A DNA stretch of 64,000 nt from an uncultured Flavobacteriaceae bacterium. Its GTDB lineage: Bacteria; Bacteroidota; Bacteroidia; Flavobacteriales; Flavobacteriaceae. The stretch covers positions 124,001 to 188,000 of the forward strand of contig CALTAJ010000001.1 in assembly GCA_943842245.1 (NCBI GenBank). The letters are read 5' to 3'. The translations under genes were made by a program, and so were the position numbers. A model generated the notes under the pieces. The model saw nothing but the letters and a program-made list of their open reading frames with translations. It made no database searches and had not been told where the DNA came from. Within the stretch, counting starts at the first letter, position 1. Each line of letters starts with the position of its first letter. Below, in pieces: positions 18,431 to 28,700 of the stretch.

Positions 18431-19876
18431 TTGCAATTACAGAAAACGCATTTGAAAAAAAATAATCTTTCCTTAATAACAGCATTATTTCCTATAATCA
18501 TCTTGGTAATTCTTTTATCATATAATGTTTTTATTTATGGAGATGAAGCACTTGGAGGTTCTAACCAGTTTATTCTTTTAATTGGTGGAGCTATTGCAGC
18601 AATAATTGGTTTCTACAAGAAAGTTTCCTATGATGTAATGATCCAAAAGGTCGCTGAAAACTTGCAATCAGTTACTGGAGCTTTACTAATTCTTCTTTTT
18701 GTTGGTGCACTTGCTGGAACATGGTTAATTAGCGGAATAATTCCTGCAATGATTTACTATGGCCTTCAAATTTTACATCCAGATATCTTTTTACCTGCTT
18801 GTATTATTATATGTGCTATTATTTCACTTGTTACAGGAAGTAGCTGGACAACCTCTGCAACTGTAGGTATTGCTCTTATTGGTATTGGAACTGTATTACA
18901 AATACCCTCTGGAATGGTAGCTGGGGCAGTAATTTCAGGTGCTTACTTTGGAGATAAACTCTCCCCTTTATCTGATACAACTAATCTTGCACCTGCAATG
19001 GCTGGAGGTGAATTATTTAGTCACATACGCTATATGACTTACACAACTATACCAAGTATAATTATTACCCTAATTGTATTTTCTGTTTTAAGCTTAATTC
19101 AAGAAACAACTGGAACAGCAGACATTGAAAGCTTGATGATAGCGATCAAAGAAAAATTTACTATTAATTTTTGGCTTTTTCTTGTCCCTGCAGCTGTTAT
19201 AGCATTAATTATAAAGAAAACTCCTCCAGTTGTTGCCCTATTAGTTGGAACCTTATTGGGTGGTCTGTTTGCTTTAATTTTTCAACCTGGAATACTTCTT
19301 GAAATTAGTGGGTCTAAATCTATTTCTATAGCAGTAGCTTATAGAGCTATCATGGATGCAATCTCTGTTTCCACTGAAATAACAACATCCAATATTCTTC
19401 TTAACGATTTATTTACCTCAGGAGGAATGGAGGGAATGCTAGGGACTATTTGGCTTATCATTTGTGCAATGGTTTTTGGGGGAATTATGGATGCAATAGG
19501 CGCGTTAAGTAGAATAAGCAGTGCTTTGTTAAATTGGGCTCAGAATACATTTCAACTATTTACAAGTACCGTAGCCTCTTGTTTAGCTATCAACCTTACT
19601 GCATCAGATCAATATTTATCAATAGTAATTCCAGGGAAAATGTTTGCTAAAGCTTATGATGATCGTGGATTAGCACCAGAAAACCTAAGTCGGACATTAG
19701 AAGATTCAGGAACTGTTACTTCTGTTCTAATTCCTTGGAATACTTGCGGTGCCTATCAGTCAGGTGTTTTGGGTGTAGGTGTGGGAGAATACTTCGTATT
19801 TGCAATATTTAACTGGCTTAGTCCTTTTATGACTCTTCTTTATGCTGCATTTAGTCTTAAAATTGCAAAAAAATAA
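18431..19876 (+). CDS. nhaC: Na+/H+ antiporter, NhaC family
   Basis: Inner-membrane antiporter of 481 residues with about 11-12 hydrophobic segments. The NhaC hallmark is TGSSWTTSATVGIALIGIG followed by ISGAYFGDKLSPLSDTTNLA; the second half has GGIMDAIGALSRIS and the conserved LIPWNTCGAYQSGVLGV. It exchanges sodium (or another small solute) for protons, which suits a marine bacterium. In-frame there is no ATG before the hydrophobic part: a TGA sits at 18422, so the start is the TTG at 18431 or a later TTG at 18452. An ATG at 18421 is in another frame that ends at an A8 tract after 14 codons, so a one-base slip there would give an ATG start. Confidence 0.9.
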   Translation: MQLQKTHLKKNNLSLITALFPIIILVILLSYNVFIYGDEALGGSNQFILLIGGAIAAIIGFYKKVSYDVMIQKVAENLQSVTGALLILLFVGALAGTWLISGIIPAMIYYGLQILHPDIFLPACIIICAIISLVTGSSWTTSATVGIALIGIGTVLQIPSGMVAGAVISGAYFGDKLSPLSDTTNLAPAMAGGELFSHIRYMTYTTIPSIIITLIVFSVLSLIQETTGTADIESLMIAIKEKFTINFWLFLVPAAVIALIIKKTPPVVALLVGTLLGGLFALIFQPGILLEISGSKSISIAVAYRAIMDAISVSTEITTSNILLNDLFTSGGMEGMLGTIWLIICAMVFGGIMDAIGALSRISSALLNWAQNTFQLFTSTVASCLAINLTASDQYLSIVIPGKMFAKAYDDRGLAPENLSRTLEDSGTVTSVLIPWNTCGAYQSGVLGVGVGEYFVFAIFNWLSPFMTLLYAAFSLKIAKK

Positions 19877-20008
19877 AACTTATTATAAATGGTTTTTAAT
19901 CTTATTCTTTTCAATAAGAAAAACTTATAAATACATCAATAATTCCAAACTCAATTTTTTAAAACCTAATCAAGGTTTCATACTTTAGATAAAAATAAAT
20001 TTTTAATT

Positions 20009-22132
20009 ATGAGCGAAAGTAAATGTCCGTTTCACGGTTCAACAACTACACCAAATCTAGGAACCCAAAATAAGGATTGGTGGCCTAATCACTTAAATCT
20101 CGACATCTTACGACAACACAGTAACAGAAGTAATCCTATTGCTGAAATTAATTATAAAGATGATGTCAAGCAGTTAGATTTAAAAGCTGTTAAAAATGAT
20201 ATAAAAATCATGTTAAAAGATTCTAAAGATTGGTGGCCAGCTGACTATGGACACTATGGCCCTTTCTTTATCCGAATGACATGGCATGCTGCTGGAACTT
20301 ATAGAACAGGAGACGGACGTGGGGGAGCTGCAACTGGCGCCCAACGTTTTGCTCCTCTGAATTCATGGCCTGATAATGGGAACCTAGATAAAGCAAGACG
20401 TTTATTATGGCCTATAAAAGAAAAATATGGAAATAAAATTTCTTGGGCAGATTTACTTGTTCTTGTTGGAAATGTTGCTATTGAAGATATGGGGGGGCCT
20501 AATCACGGTACTGTTATGGGTAGAGAAGATATTTGGCAACCTGAAAAAGATATTTATTGGGGATCTGAAGATGAATGGTTAGGAGATAATCGTTATGGTG
20601 ATACCCGTCAATCTCTCGAAAACCCTCTTGCAGCTGTTCAAATGGGATTGATATATGTCAACCCAGAGGGCCCTAACGGAAATCCTGACCCTGCTTTATC
20701 AGCCCAAGACGTTCGTGAAACATTTAAAAGAATGGCTATGAACGATGAAGAAACCGTTGCATTAACAGCTGGAGGACACACCTTTGGAAAAGCTCATGGT
20801 GCTGGTGATGATGCTCTAGTTGGAGTTGAACCTGAAGGAGCATCAATTGAAGAAATGGGCCTCGGGTGGAAAAATAGATATGCTTCTGGGGTAGGTGTTG
20901 ATACAATTACTAGTGGTATTGAAGGTCCTTGGACTACCAACCCTATTCAATGGGACATGGGTTATTTGGAACTTTTGTTTAAATATGAGTGGGAATGTAA
21001 GAAAAGTCCTGCAGGCGCTTGGCAATGGCATCCTATTAACTGTGATGAAAAAGATATGGTTCCACAGGTCGATGGTAGTGGTCAAAAAGTACTTCCAATG
21101 ATGACTACAGCAGATATGTCTTTAAAGGTAGATCTTAAATATCGAAAGATATGTAATAGATTTTTAGAAAATCCAGAAGAGTTTGGGGAAACTTTTGCTC
21201 GTGCTTGGTTTAAGTTGCTTCACCGAGATATGGGACCAAAAACAAATTATGTTACTGGGGATTTTAAAAATGTTGAATACATTTGGCAAGACCCTACGCC
21301 AGCTGGTAAAATTTTAACTTCTTCTGAAGAACATAGTCTACGCGAAACAATTTCAAAATCAGGACTTAGTGTAAGAGAAATGGTTAATACAGCATGGGCA
21401 AGTGCAAGTACATACCGTAACTCAGATAATCGTGGTGGCGCAAACGGAGCTAGGATTCGTTTGGAACCTCAAAAAAATTGGGAAGTAAATAAACCAAAAG
21501 AACTCGAAAAAGTCTTATCTATTTATGAAAAAATAGCAAAAGATCAAAACACTAGTATTGCTGATGTTATTGTGGTTGCAGGTGCTGTTGGAATTGAAAA
21601 AGCAAGTGGTCATAAAGTTAATGTCACAACTGGACGAGGAGATGCAAATCAAGAAAATACAGACGTAGATTCATTTGACTTGCTAAAACCTAAAGCTTGC
21701 GGCTTCAGAAACTATTCTGAAAAAGAATTCGCGGTAAGTCCAGAAGAAATCTTATTAGATAAATCACAACTATTAGGACTTACTCCAACTGAAATGACAC
21801 TACTCGTAGGAGGAATGCGTTCTATGGGAGTTTCACATACAGGAGAAGGAGTCTGGACAAACGGTGAGCTCAACAATCAATGGTTTAAAAAACTTTTATC
21901 TATGGATGATGAATGGAAAACTACAGATTACAACAGTTATGTTTCAAAAGACCGAAATACTGGAGAAGAGACTAGAACAGCATCTCGTACAGATCTTGTT
22001 TTTGGATCAAATTCTGAACTTCGTGCGATAGCAGAGGTATATGCCCAAGATGACAATAATGAAAAATTCATTAATGATTTTATTCAAGTTTGGAGTAAAA
22101 TAATGAATGCAGATCGTTTTGATTTGGATTAG
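20009..22132 (+). CDS. katG: Catalase-peroxidase
   Basis: Bifunctional haem enzyme that destroys hydrogen peroxide. The 707-residue protein has the two-domain form. The distal haem site is in [19 protein letters not shown] (Trp and His, about residue 90), the Tyr of the Met-Tyr-Trp adduct is in [16 protein letters not shown], its Met in [14 protein letters not shown], and the proximal His is in [15 protein letters not shown]. The C-terminal degenerate domain keeps [20 protein letters not shown] and [14 protein letters not shown]. There is no signal peptide, so it is cytosolic. A strong hairpin terminator follows. No OxyR site was recognised upstream. Confidence 0.97.
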   Translation: MSESKCPFHGSTTTPNLGTQNKDWWPNHLNLDILRQHSNRSNPIAEINYKDDVKQLDLKAVKNDIKIMLKDSKDWWPADYGHYGPFFIRMTWHAAGTYRTGDGRGGAATGAQRFAPLNSWPDNGNLDKARRLLWPIKEKYGNKISWADLLVLVGNVAIEDMGGPNHGTVMGREDIWQPEKDIYWGSEDEWLGDNRYGDTRQSLENPLAAVQMGLIYVNPEGPNGNPDPALSAQDVRETFKRMAMNDEETVALTAGGHTFGKAHGAGDDALVGVEPEGASIEEMGLGWKNRYASGVGVDTITSGIEGPWTTNPIQWDMGYLELLFKYEWECKKSPAGAWQWHPINCDEKDMVPQVDGSGQKVLPMMTTADMSLKVDLKYRKICNRFLENPEEFGETFARAWFKLLHRDMGPKTNYVTGDFKNVEYIWQDPTPAGKILTSSEEHSLRETISKSGLSVREMVNTAWASASTYRNSDNRGGANGARIRLEPQKNWEVNKPKELEKVLSIYEKIAKDQNTSIADVIVVAGAVGIEKASGHKVNVTTGRGDANQENTDVDSFDLLKPKACGFRNYSEKEFAVSPEEILLDKSQLLGLTPTEMTLLVGGMRSMGVSHTGEGVWTNGELNNQWFKKLLSMDDEWKTTDYNSYVSKDRNTGEETRTASRTDLVFGSNSELRAIAEVYAQDDNNEKFINDFIQVWSKIMNADRFDLD

Positions 22133-22152
22133 ACTGTTTAAATTATATCATT

Positions 22153-22178
22153 AAAACCCGATTTAATCGGGTTTTTAT
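22153..22178 (+). terminator. Intrinsic terminator after katG
   Basis: Inverted repeat AAACCCGAT / ATCGGGTTT with a three-base centre, followed directly by more T residues, 20 bases after the katG stop. The arms are perfect and the tail is U-rich, so this is a good factor-independent terminator. Confidence 0.85.
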
Positions 22179-22288
22179 TTTTAAACCCTTTTACATTATT
22201 AAATTAAGGTTTGACTTCAATTAACTTTTCTTTCAAAAACTCGTAAGCGCAAATTCATATAAATTCCATCACTTTACAATTGAATTCG

Positions 22289-22296
22289 TATTTTTG
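22289..22296 (+). promoter_or_regulatory. Possible -7 promoter element for ftsK
   Basis: TATTTTTG matches the Bacteroidetes TAnnTTTG element exactly, 18 bases before the ftsK ATG and downstream of the katG terminator, which is where a new promoter is needed. A clear TTG at -33 is not seen. Confidence 0.4.
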
Positions 22297-22313
22297 TTTT
22301 AGAACACAATTGA

Positions 22314-24617
22314 ATGGCTAAAAAGCAGAAAATCAACCAATCAAATCCTAAACTCATCCGTCAAAGGCAAGTATTATTTGGGGGGGGGTTGATGCTAGTC
22401 GCACTTCTTTTGAGTATTGCTTTTGGATCTTATCTAATCAATTGGAAATCTGATTTCAGTACAATTGGTTCATTTACAGACAAAACAGTGGTTGCTAAAA
22501 ATCTTTTGAATAAAGTCGGTGCTCTTTTAAGTCACTATTTTATATATCAAGGCGTTGGTTTAGCTGCTGTATTTTTTCCATATCTCTTGGGTCTTACTGG
22601 TTATAAATTGTTTTTTAACAGCAAAATAAATCATTTAATTTCATCTTGGGCATGGGGAATTTCTCATTTAATTTGGCTTTGTATAACACTAGGATATTTT
22701 TTTCCTACTGAAATACTTTTATCTGGTATAGTTGGTTTTGAAATCAATGTCTTTATGATAAGCTATATTGGAAGTGTAGGAGTATTAACAAGTCTAGCTT
22801 TTTTCTTTTTATGTTTTATTGTAATAGAACTTGAATGGACTCCAGAAAAAATGAAACAATGGTGGATAGGATCTAAGAATAAAGAAGTTGAAAATAAAAT
22901 TACAAATGACGAAACTTTAATTGATCCTGTTTCTCTAGATGAAGACTCAAAAGATGAAATAGAAATTGATTTTGATTCGACTAAATCAAAAAATGAAACT
23001 CCAATTAAAGAACCAATTTTAAAGACAGACGAATTGATCATGGAAGTTGAGACTTTAGAAGAAGAATTGGTTGATGAAAAACTAGCAAATAGCTTAGTTG
23101 AAAAGCAAGGTTTCTTTGACCCTACTCTAGAGTTGAGTAACTTCAAGATGCCTAATATTGAATTATTAAAAGACTATGGTGATACAGGAATAACAATTAA
23201 CCAGGAAGAACTTGAGGCTAATAAAAATAAAATTGTAGAAACTCTAAATAACTATAAAATTGGGATTTCTAATATTAAAGCAACAATTGGTCCAACTGTC
23301 ACTCTTTATGAAATTGTTCCAGATGCAGGAATTAGAATCTCTAAAATTAAAAATTTAGAAGATGATATTGCCCTATCTCTTGCAGCATTGGGAATTCGAA
23401 TTATTGCACCTATTCCTGGTAAAGGAACAATTGGGATTGAAGTTCCCAATCAAAAGCCAAGCATTGTATCAATGCGATCTGTAATTTCTTCTGCTAAATT
23501 TCAAAACGCTGAGATGGAGCTTCCCATAGCTATGGGAAAAACAATTAGTAACGAAACATTTGTTGTGGATTTAGCTAAAATGCCACATCTTCTAATGGCA
23601 GGAGCTACTGGACAAGGAAAGTCTGTTGGTCTTAATGCTGTGTTAACATCTTTGATTTATAAAAAACACCCAGCAGAAGTTAAATTTGTTTTAGTAGATC
23701 CTAAAAAAGTAGAGCTAAATATATATAGCAAAATAGAACGCCACTATCTTGCAAAACTCCCAGATACCGAAGAGGCTATCATAACAGACAATACTAAGGT
23801 AATCAACACCTTAAACTCTCTCTGTATCGAAATGGATAACCGTTACGAACTCCTTAAAAATGGTATGTGTCGTAACCTTAAGGAATATAATAAGAAATTT
23901 AAAGAGCGAAAGCTAAATCCTAAAGATGGGCATAGTTTCTTACCTTATATTATTCTTGTTGTAGATGAGTTTGCAGATTTGATTATGACTGCTGGTAAAG
24001 AAGTAGAGACACCTATTGCACGTTTAGCTCAATTAGCACGTGCAATAGGAATTCATTTGATTATAGCGACTCAACGTCCTTCAGTCAATGTTATTACTGG
24101 TATTATAAAAGCAAACTTTCCTGCGCGTGTTGCCTTTAGGGTAACATCAAAAATTGATTCTAGAACTATTTTAGACAGTGGTGGTGCAGATCAATTAATC
24201 GGAAGAGGAGATATGCTTTTCACTCAAGGAAATGAACTAACGCGAATACAATGTGCTTTTGTAGATACACCAGAAGTAGAGCGATTAGCTTCTTACGTAG
24301 GAGCACAACGCGGATATGCTGATGCACATTTACTACCAGAATACATTAGTGAAGAAAATACATCTAATTTGGATATTGATGCAAGTGATAGAGATGCTCT
24401 TTTTAGAGAAGCAGCTGAGGTTATTGTAACTGCTCAACAAGGCTCAGCATCATTGTTGCAACGTAAATTAAAATTAGGCTATAATCGTGCTGGAAGAATC
24501 ATTGATCAAATGGAAGCTGCAGGTGTTGTCGGACCTTTTGAGGGTAGTAAAGCAAGGCAAGTACTTATATCAGATTTAGCCTCTTTAGACCGTCTTATAA
24601 ACGATGATAAAATATAA
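22314..24617 (+). CDS. ftsK: DNA translocase FtsK
   Basis: Septum-bound ATPase that pumps chromosome-dimer DNA toward dif for XerCD resolution. The 767-residue protein has four N-terminal membrane helices (to about residue 175), an acidic linker (about 190-265), a RecA-like motor with Walker A GATGQGKS at 430-437 and Walker B ILVVDEFADLIM, the conserved RLAQLARAIGIHLIIATQRP and GRGDMLF, and a C-terminal winged-helix gamma domain with GYNRAGRIIDQMEAAGVVGP. A nine-G homopolymer (22380-22388) lies in codons about 23-25, unusual in this AT-rich DNA. lolA follows after 18 bases. Confidence 0.97.
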   Translation: MAKKQKINQSNPKLIRQRQVLFGGGLMLVALLLSIAFGSYLINWKSDFSTIGSFTDKTVVAKNLLNKVGALLSHYFIYQGVGLAAVFFPYLLGLTGYKLFFNSKINHLISSWAWGISHLIWLCITLGYFFPTEILLSGIVGFEINVFMISYIGSVGVLTSLAFFFLCFIVIELEWTPEKMKQWWIGSKNKEVENKITNDETLIDPVSLDEDSKDEIEIDFDSTKSKNETPIKEPILKTDELIMEVETLEEELVDEKLANSLVEKQGFFDPTLELSNFKMPNIELLKDYGDTGITINQEELEANKNKIVETLNNYKIGISNIKATIGPTVTLYEIVPDAGIRISKIKNLEDDIALSLAALGIRIIAPIPGKGTIGIEVPNQKPSIVSMRSVISSAKFQNAEMELPIAMGKTISNETFVVDLAKMPHLLMAGATGQGKSVGLNAVLTSLIYKKHPAEVKFVLVDPKKVELNIYSKIERHYLAKLPDTEEAIITDNTKVINTLNSLCIEMDNRYELLKNGMCRNLKEYNKKFKERKLNPKDGHSFLPYIILVVDEFADLIMTAGKEVETPIARLAQLARAIGIHLIIATQRPSVNVITGIIKANFPARVAFRVTSKIDSRTILDSGGADQLIGRGDMLFTQGNELTRIQCAFVDTPEVERLASYVGAQRGYADAHLLPEYISEENTSNLDIDASDRDALFREAAEVIVTAQQGSASLLQRKLKLGYNRAGRIIDQMEAAGVVGPFEGSKARQVLISDLASLDRLINDDKI

Positions 24618-24635
24618 AATATTTGTAAATAAACT

Positions 24636-25274
24636 ATGAAGATTTTTTTTATATCAAACTTCTTTCTTTTTTTAAGTTTATGCATTCAAGCACAAACTCC
24701 TGAGGCTGCAAAAAAACTCTTAGATGAAGTATCAAAAACAATCTCAGGATTTCAAAATCTAACCTTTGATTTTACATATGTCTTAGAAAATCGTCAGGAA
24801 AATATCCGTCAAGAAACTAAGGGGTCTGCAACTATTAGTGGAGATTTTTATAAACTAAATTTTTTAGGAAATGAACAACTTTTTGATGGTGAAAAAACAT
24901 ATACAATAATACCAGAGAATGAAGAAATTACTATCAGTAGTTTAGAAGATGATAACGATTTTGGCATAAACCCCTCTAAACTTCTTGTTTTTTACAGAGA
25001 GGGTTACGCATTCCAATGGGACATAAAGCAAAATGTAAAAAATCGAATTATTCAGTTTATTAAATTAATTCCAATTGAAGAAAATAAGGATTTAAAATAT
25101 TTGTTATTAGGGATTGACTTAAAAACAAAAACTATTTTCCGTTTAATTGAAATCACTACATCTCAAACTCGAACCACTCTTACATTAAAAAATTTAAAAA
25201 CCAATATGACTTTAGGGCCTGATTTTTTTGATTTTGATGTTAGCAAATATCCAGATTATTATATAAATGACTGA
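24636..25274 (+). CDS. lolA: Outer-membrane lipoprotein carrier protein LolA-like
   Basis: A 212-residue periplasmic protein with a clear signal peptide ending near IQAQ (residues 17-20). The following region SGFQNLTFDFTYVLENRQEN and the beta-rich DGEKTYTIIPENEEITI have the pattern of LolA, which ferries lipoproteins from the LolCDE complex to the outer membrane. Bacteroidetes homologues are divergent from E. coli. The ftsK-lolA order is a widely conserved neighbourhood in bacteria and supports the call. The next gene starts three bases later. Confidence 0.85.
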   Translation: MKIFFISNFFLFLSLCIQAQTPEAAKKLLDEVSKTISGFQNLTFDFTYVLENRQENIRQETKGSATISGDFYKLNFLGNEQLFDGEKTYTIIPENEEITISSLEDDNDFGINPSKLLVFYREGYAFQWDIKQNVKNRIIQFIKLIPIEENKDLKYLLLGIDLKTKTIFRLIEITTSQTRTTLTLKNLKTNMTLGPDFFDFDVSKYPDYYIND

Positions 25275-25277
25275 TAA

Positions 25278-26723
25278 TTGAAAATTATAGATCGATACAT
25301 ATTAAAAAGCTATTTAACCCGATTGGTAAGTGTCTTTACAATCTGTATGTTCATTTTTGTAATTCAGACCTTCTGGTTATTTATTGATGAGCTTGCCGGA
25401 AAAGGACTTGATATATTAATCATTGGAAAGTTTTTAATTTACTACTCACCTAAATTAATCCCTTTAGTATTGCCACTCTCTGTTCTTCTTGCCTCATTAA
25501 TGACATTTGGGACGCTTTCAGAGAATTATGAGTTTGCCGCAATGAAATCGACAGGAATATCCCTTCAACGTGCTTTATTGGGTTTATCTATTTTTCACAT
25601 AGCGTTGGGAATAGGTATGTTTTATTTCTCAAATCATGTAATCCCCTATGGTGAACTAAAGTCATATAATTTAAGGCGAAACCTTGCTAAATTAGAACCT
25701 ACTCTTGCTATTAGAGAAGGTATTTTTAACGAAATAGGTCAAATAAATATTAAGGTAAAAAGAAAATATGGAGATAATGAGCGTTTTCTTGAAGATGTAA
25801 TTATTCACGAATACTCTCCAAACCAGCAAAATAATGTTGTAATAAAGGCTGAACGTGGAGAAATGAAAAATGAACCAACAGATCCTAACTTAAAATTAGT
25901 TTTATACAATGGTAACCGATATGAAGAAGTTATACCAAAAAAAATGAGAGATCGTTTGCGTATCCCTCATGCTAAGGTTGCTTTTGAGGAGTATGAAATG
26001 AATATTGATTTATCACAATTTAACAATGTGAATTTAGAAGAAGAGAACATCACAACTTCATTTAGAATGCAAAAAATCAATCAGCTTCAAAAAAGTATTG
26101 ACACTCTTCAAACCAATTTTGAAGAAGAACAAACCGTATTTAGTTATAATTTTTCAAAACAAAGTGCAATTAGTAACTCAGCTCGTAAAAACAAAAAAAT
26201 TCTTCAAAATGACTCTATACCCTCAGATATTTTAGGTTTTGTTATAATGGATGAAAATTGGAAAAAAGTAAGGTTGTATGATGAAAGCATTAATAAATTG
26301 AAAAAATCACTTCGAGATCTAAAAGCAAAAAATACCCAGTTTTTTGCTTTTCAAAAATTAATTAATCTCCATAAAATAACACTTCATGAAAAGTATACTT
26401 TACTATTCGTTTCACTTTTTCTATTCCTTATCGGAGCCTCTTTAGGTGCCATCATTCGAAAAGGTGGTATTGGTCTTCCTTTAGTGCTATCAATTATAAT
26501 ATTTTTAACCTATCATTATATTGGGCTTTTTAGTAAAAATGCTGCTGAAGACAACAGCATACCTCCATTCTTTGCAACATGGATTGCCACTCTGATTTTA
26601 GCTCCATTTTCATATATATTAACCAAAAGAGCTTCAGCTGACAAAGGTTCTGTAAGTTTATATGATGTTTTTTACCCCATTTTAAAATTGATTAAAAAAA
26701 TCCCTTTCCTAAAAATATCATGA
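25278..26723 (+). CDS. LptF/LptG (YjgP/YjgQ) family LPS-export permease
   Basis: Inner-membrane permease of the Lpt machine that extracts lipopolysaccharide. The 481-residue protein has the expected layout: N-terminal MKIIDRYILKSYLTRL and three membrane helices, a large periplasmic beta-jellyroll part, and three C-terminal helices (about 365-470). The start is a TTG at 25278: an in-frame TAA precedes it, and the MKIIDRYI beginning matches the family, so TTG initiation is well supported. A Gln/Asn-rich helical insert (about 255-360) is longer than in E. coli, as is common in Bacteroidetes. Its stop overlaps the ribB start by four bases. Confidence 0.9.
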   Translation: MKIIDRYILKSYLTRLVSVFTICMFIFVIQTFWLFIDELAGKGLDILIIGKFLIYYSPKLIPLVLPLSVLLASLMTFGTLSENYEFAAMKSTGISLQRALLGLSIFHIALGIGMFYFSNHVIPYGELKSYNLRRNLAKLEPTLAIREGIFNEIGQINIKVKRKYGDNERFLEDVIIHEYSPNQQNNVVIKAERGEMKNEPTDPNLKLVLYNGNRYEEVIPKKMRDRLRIPHAKVAFEEYEMNIDLSQFNNVNLEEENITTSFRMQKINQLQKSIDTLQTNFEEEQTVFSYNFSKQSAISNSARKNKKILQNDSIPSDILGFVIMDENWKKVRLYDESINKLKKSLRDLKAKNTQFFAFQKLINLHKITLHEKYTLLFVSLFLFLIGASLGAIIRKGGIGLPLVLSIIIFLTYHYIGLFSKNAAEDNSIPPFFATWIATLILAPFSYILTKRASADKGSVSLYDVFYPILKLIKKIPFLKIS

Positions 26724-27856
26724 AACAAAATTTCATCAAATTAAACAGTATTGAAGAAGGTATAAAAGCTATAAAAAATGGTGAGGTTATTATTGTAGTT
26801 GATGATGCAAATAGAGAAAATGAAGGAGATTTTATAGCTGCAGCTGAAAAAATTACTCCTGAATTAATAAATTTTATGGCAACACACGGAAGGGGACTAA
26901 TCTGTACCCCTTTAACCGAAGACCGTTGTCAAGATCTTCATTTAGGAAAAATGGTCTCCAACAATACAGATCCAATGGAAACAGCTTTCACTGTTTCTGT
27001 CGATCTAAAAGGTAAAGGAGTTACAACTGGTATTTCAGCTTCAGACCGAGCACTTACTGTTAAGGCATTAGTCGATGAAAAAACATCACCTTATGACCTT
27101 TCTAGACCTGGACACATTTTTCCACTAATTGCAAAAAGCGGTGGAGTATTAAGAAGAACTGGACATACAGAATCTGCAATTGATTTTGCAAGACTTGCTG
27201 GATTTAAACCTGCAGGAGTTATAGTTGAAATAATGAATGAAGATGGAACAATGGCAAGATTACCTCAACTTTTAGAAGTAGCAAAAAGGTTTAATCTCAA
27301 AATAGTATCTATAGAAGATTTGGTTTCCTACAGAATGCAGCACGACAGTCTTATTGTAAAAAAGGTTGATCATGAAATAAATACTCGTTATGGAAAATTT
27401 CGTATGCGTGCTTATGAGCAAACAACAAACGGAAATATTCACTTAGCGCTTACTAAAGGGAATTGGGGTAAGGATGAAATGATTCTAACAAGAATACAAT
27501 CCTCAAAAATAACAAATGATATTTTGGGCATGCTAACAGGCTCTATTCATCAGCGTTTAGATGATATTTTTAAATTAATTAATCAAGAGGAAAAAGGAGC
27601 CCTACTGTTTATCAATCAAGAACAACGTCCGGAAAATCTTTTAGCACGTATTGATACACTTATAGAAATGCAGCAGGAAGGAAAAATAGATGAAGTCCCT
27701 CCAATGAAAATGGATAGTAAAGATTTTGGAATTGGAGCTCAAATATTGCATGATATAGGGATACAAAGGTTGAAGGTGATTAGTAATTCAAAACAACAAC
27801 CAAGAATTGGAATTACTGGATACGGAATTACTATTGAAGGGTATAAAAATTATTAA
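26720..27856 (+). CDS. ribB: 3,4-dihydroxy-2-butanone 4-phosphate synthase with a degenerate GTP cyclohydrolase II-like domain
   Basis: Makes the four-carbon riboflavin precursor from ribulose 5-phosphate. The N-terminal domain (to about 205) is intact: DDANRENEGDF, THGRGLICTPLT, TGISASDRALT and HIFPLIAKSGGVLRRTGHTE. The C-terminal half (about 215-378) occupies the place of GTP cyclohydrolase II in RibBA fusions but lacks the three zinc cysteines and the CRVHSEC/RCDCG segments; only the flow GNWGKDEMILTRIQSS and the final GYGITIEGY remain recognisable. I infer that it is not a cyclohydrolase and that a true RibA is encoded elsewhere. It overlaps the Lpt gene by four bases. Confidence 0.92.
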   Translation: MKQNFIKLNSIEEGIKAIKNGEVIIVVDDANRENEGDFIAAAEKITPELINFMATHGRGLICTPLTEDRCQDLHLGKMVSNNTDPMETAFTVSVDLKGKGVTTGISASDRALTVKALVDEKTSPYDLSRPGHIFPLIAKSGGVLRRTGHTESAIDFARLAGFKPAGVIVEIMNEDGTMARLPQLLEVAKRFNLKIVSIEDLVSYRMQHDSLIVKKVDHEINTRYGKFRMRAYEQTTNGNIHLALTKGNWGKDEMILTRIQSSKITNDILGMLTGSIHQRLDDIFKLINQEEKGALLFINQEQRPENLLARIDTLIEMQQEGKIDEVPPMKMDSKDFGIGAQILHDIGIQRLKVISNSKQQPRIGITGYGITIEGYKNY

Positions 27857-27858
27857 AA

Positions 27859-28616
27859 TTAATCGAAAAACCAGAGCTTTACTGCCATTATACAAATAGT
27901 GACAAGCATAGCTAGGCGAATCACTCTATCACCTTTCTTCACTGACCAGCGGCTAGCAAACCATGCACCAAAACTGGTGCCAAGAGCCATAAAGATTCCC
28001 ATCTTCCAGTCCACGGCATCATTGTAAGAAAAAAGAATCAAAGCTACAGTTGAATAGATAAAAACTACAGCAACTTTAGTCGCATTAGTCTTGACTAAAG
28101 ACATGTGGTTCAAACGGTTTAAAAATAACATAATAACAATGCCAATACCTGCATTAATAAAACCTCCGTAAATACCTATTACAAAAAAACCAAGAATACT
28201 CCAAAAAAGATACTTTCCCTCTAAACGTTCAGGCAATTCAAGTTCCAACTTTTTTTGACGAAAAAGAATCAAAACACCTATGATAACCATAATTATAGCA
28301 AGTACCTTATTGAAGATATATCCGTCAATATCAATAGCTATTTGAGCTCCTATGTAAGCTCCAAAACTTGAGCTTATTCCTAAATAGATGTTGAAGGGGA
28401 AGCTACTTACTCCCTTACTTCGATATCCCATAGCACCACTCAAAGACTGAACTACAATCGCTATACGATTAGTTCCATTAGCCACTTGAGGTGGTAAACC
28501 TAAAAAAATCAAAACTGGAAGTGTAAATAAGAGAACCACCTCCTGCTAGAGTATTTATCAACTCCAGCTAAAAAACCAATAACTATAAGAAATAATAATT
28601 GAAAAACTTCTTCCAT
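27859..28616 (-). pseudogene. TSUP (TauE/SafE) family permease, apparently frameshifted near the N-terminus
   Basis: The uninterrupted part (27859-28539) encodes 226 residues of a multi-helix TSUP permease, a family that exports sulfite, sulfonates or other organic anions. Its only start there would be a GTG in the middle of the family's conserved N-terminal motif. Upstream, an ATG at 28616 opens MEEVFQLLFLIVIGFLAGV in a second frame, and NTLAGGGSL is readable in a third frame (about 28558-28535) before TLPVLIFLG resumes the main frame. Removing one base near 28559 and one near 28532 restores a normal sequence. So this is either a recent pseudogene or two sequence errors. It converges with ribB two bases away. 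Confidence 0.65.
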
Positions 28617-28700
28617 AAGCTTTTCTAAAAATACAAAGTAGAGCCTAATCCTATACATAAAAGAGAAGAATTAATTATTTTCTAATATGAAAAAGGAATG

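Noticed and set aside
20494-20501. G7 run in katG as a phase-variable tract
   Set aside because: It encodes the conserved Met-Gly-Gly-Pro segment of KatG and is short, so conservation explains it.
1-28600. Prophage, integrative element or defence island
   Set aside because: No integrase, transposase, phage structural, restriction or toxin-antitoxin genes were seen in this part, nor elsewhere in the window.
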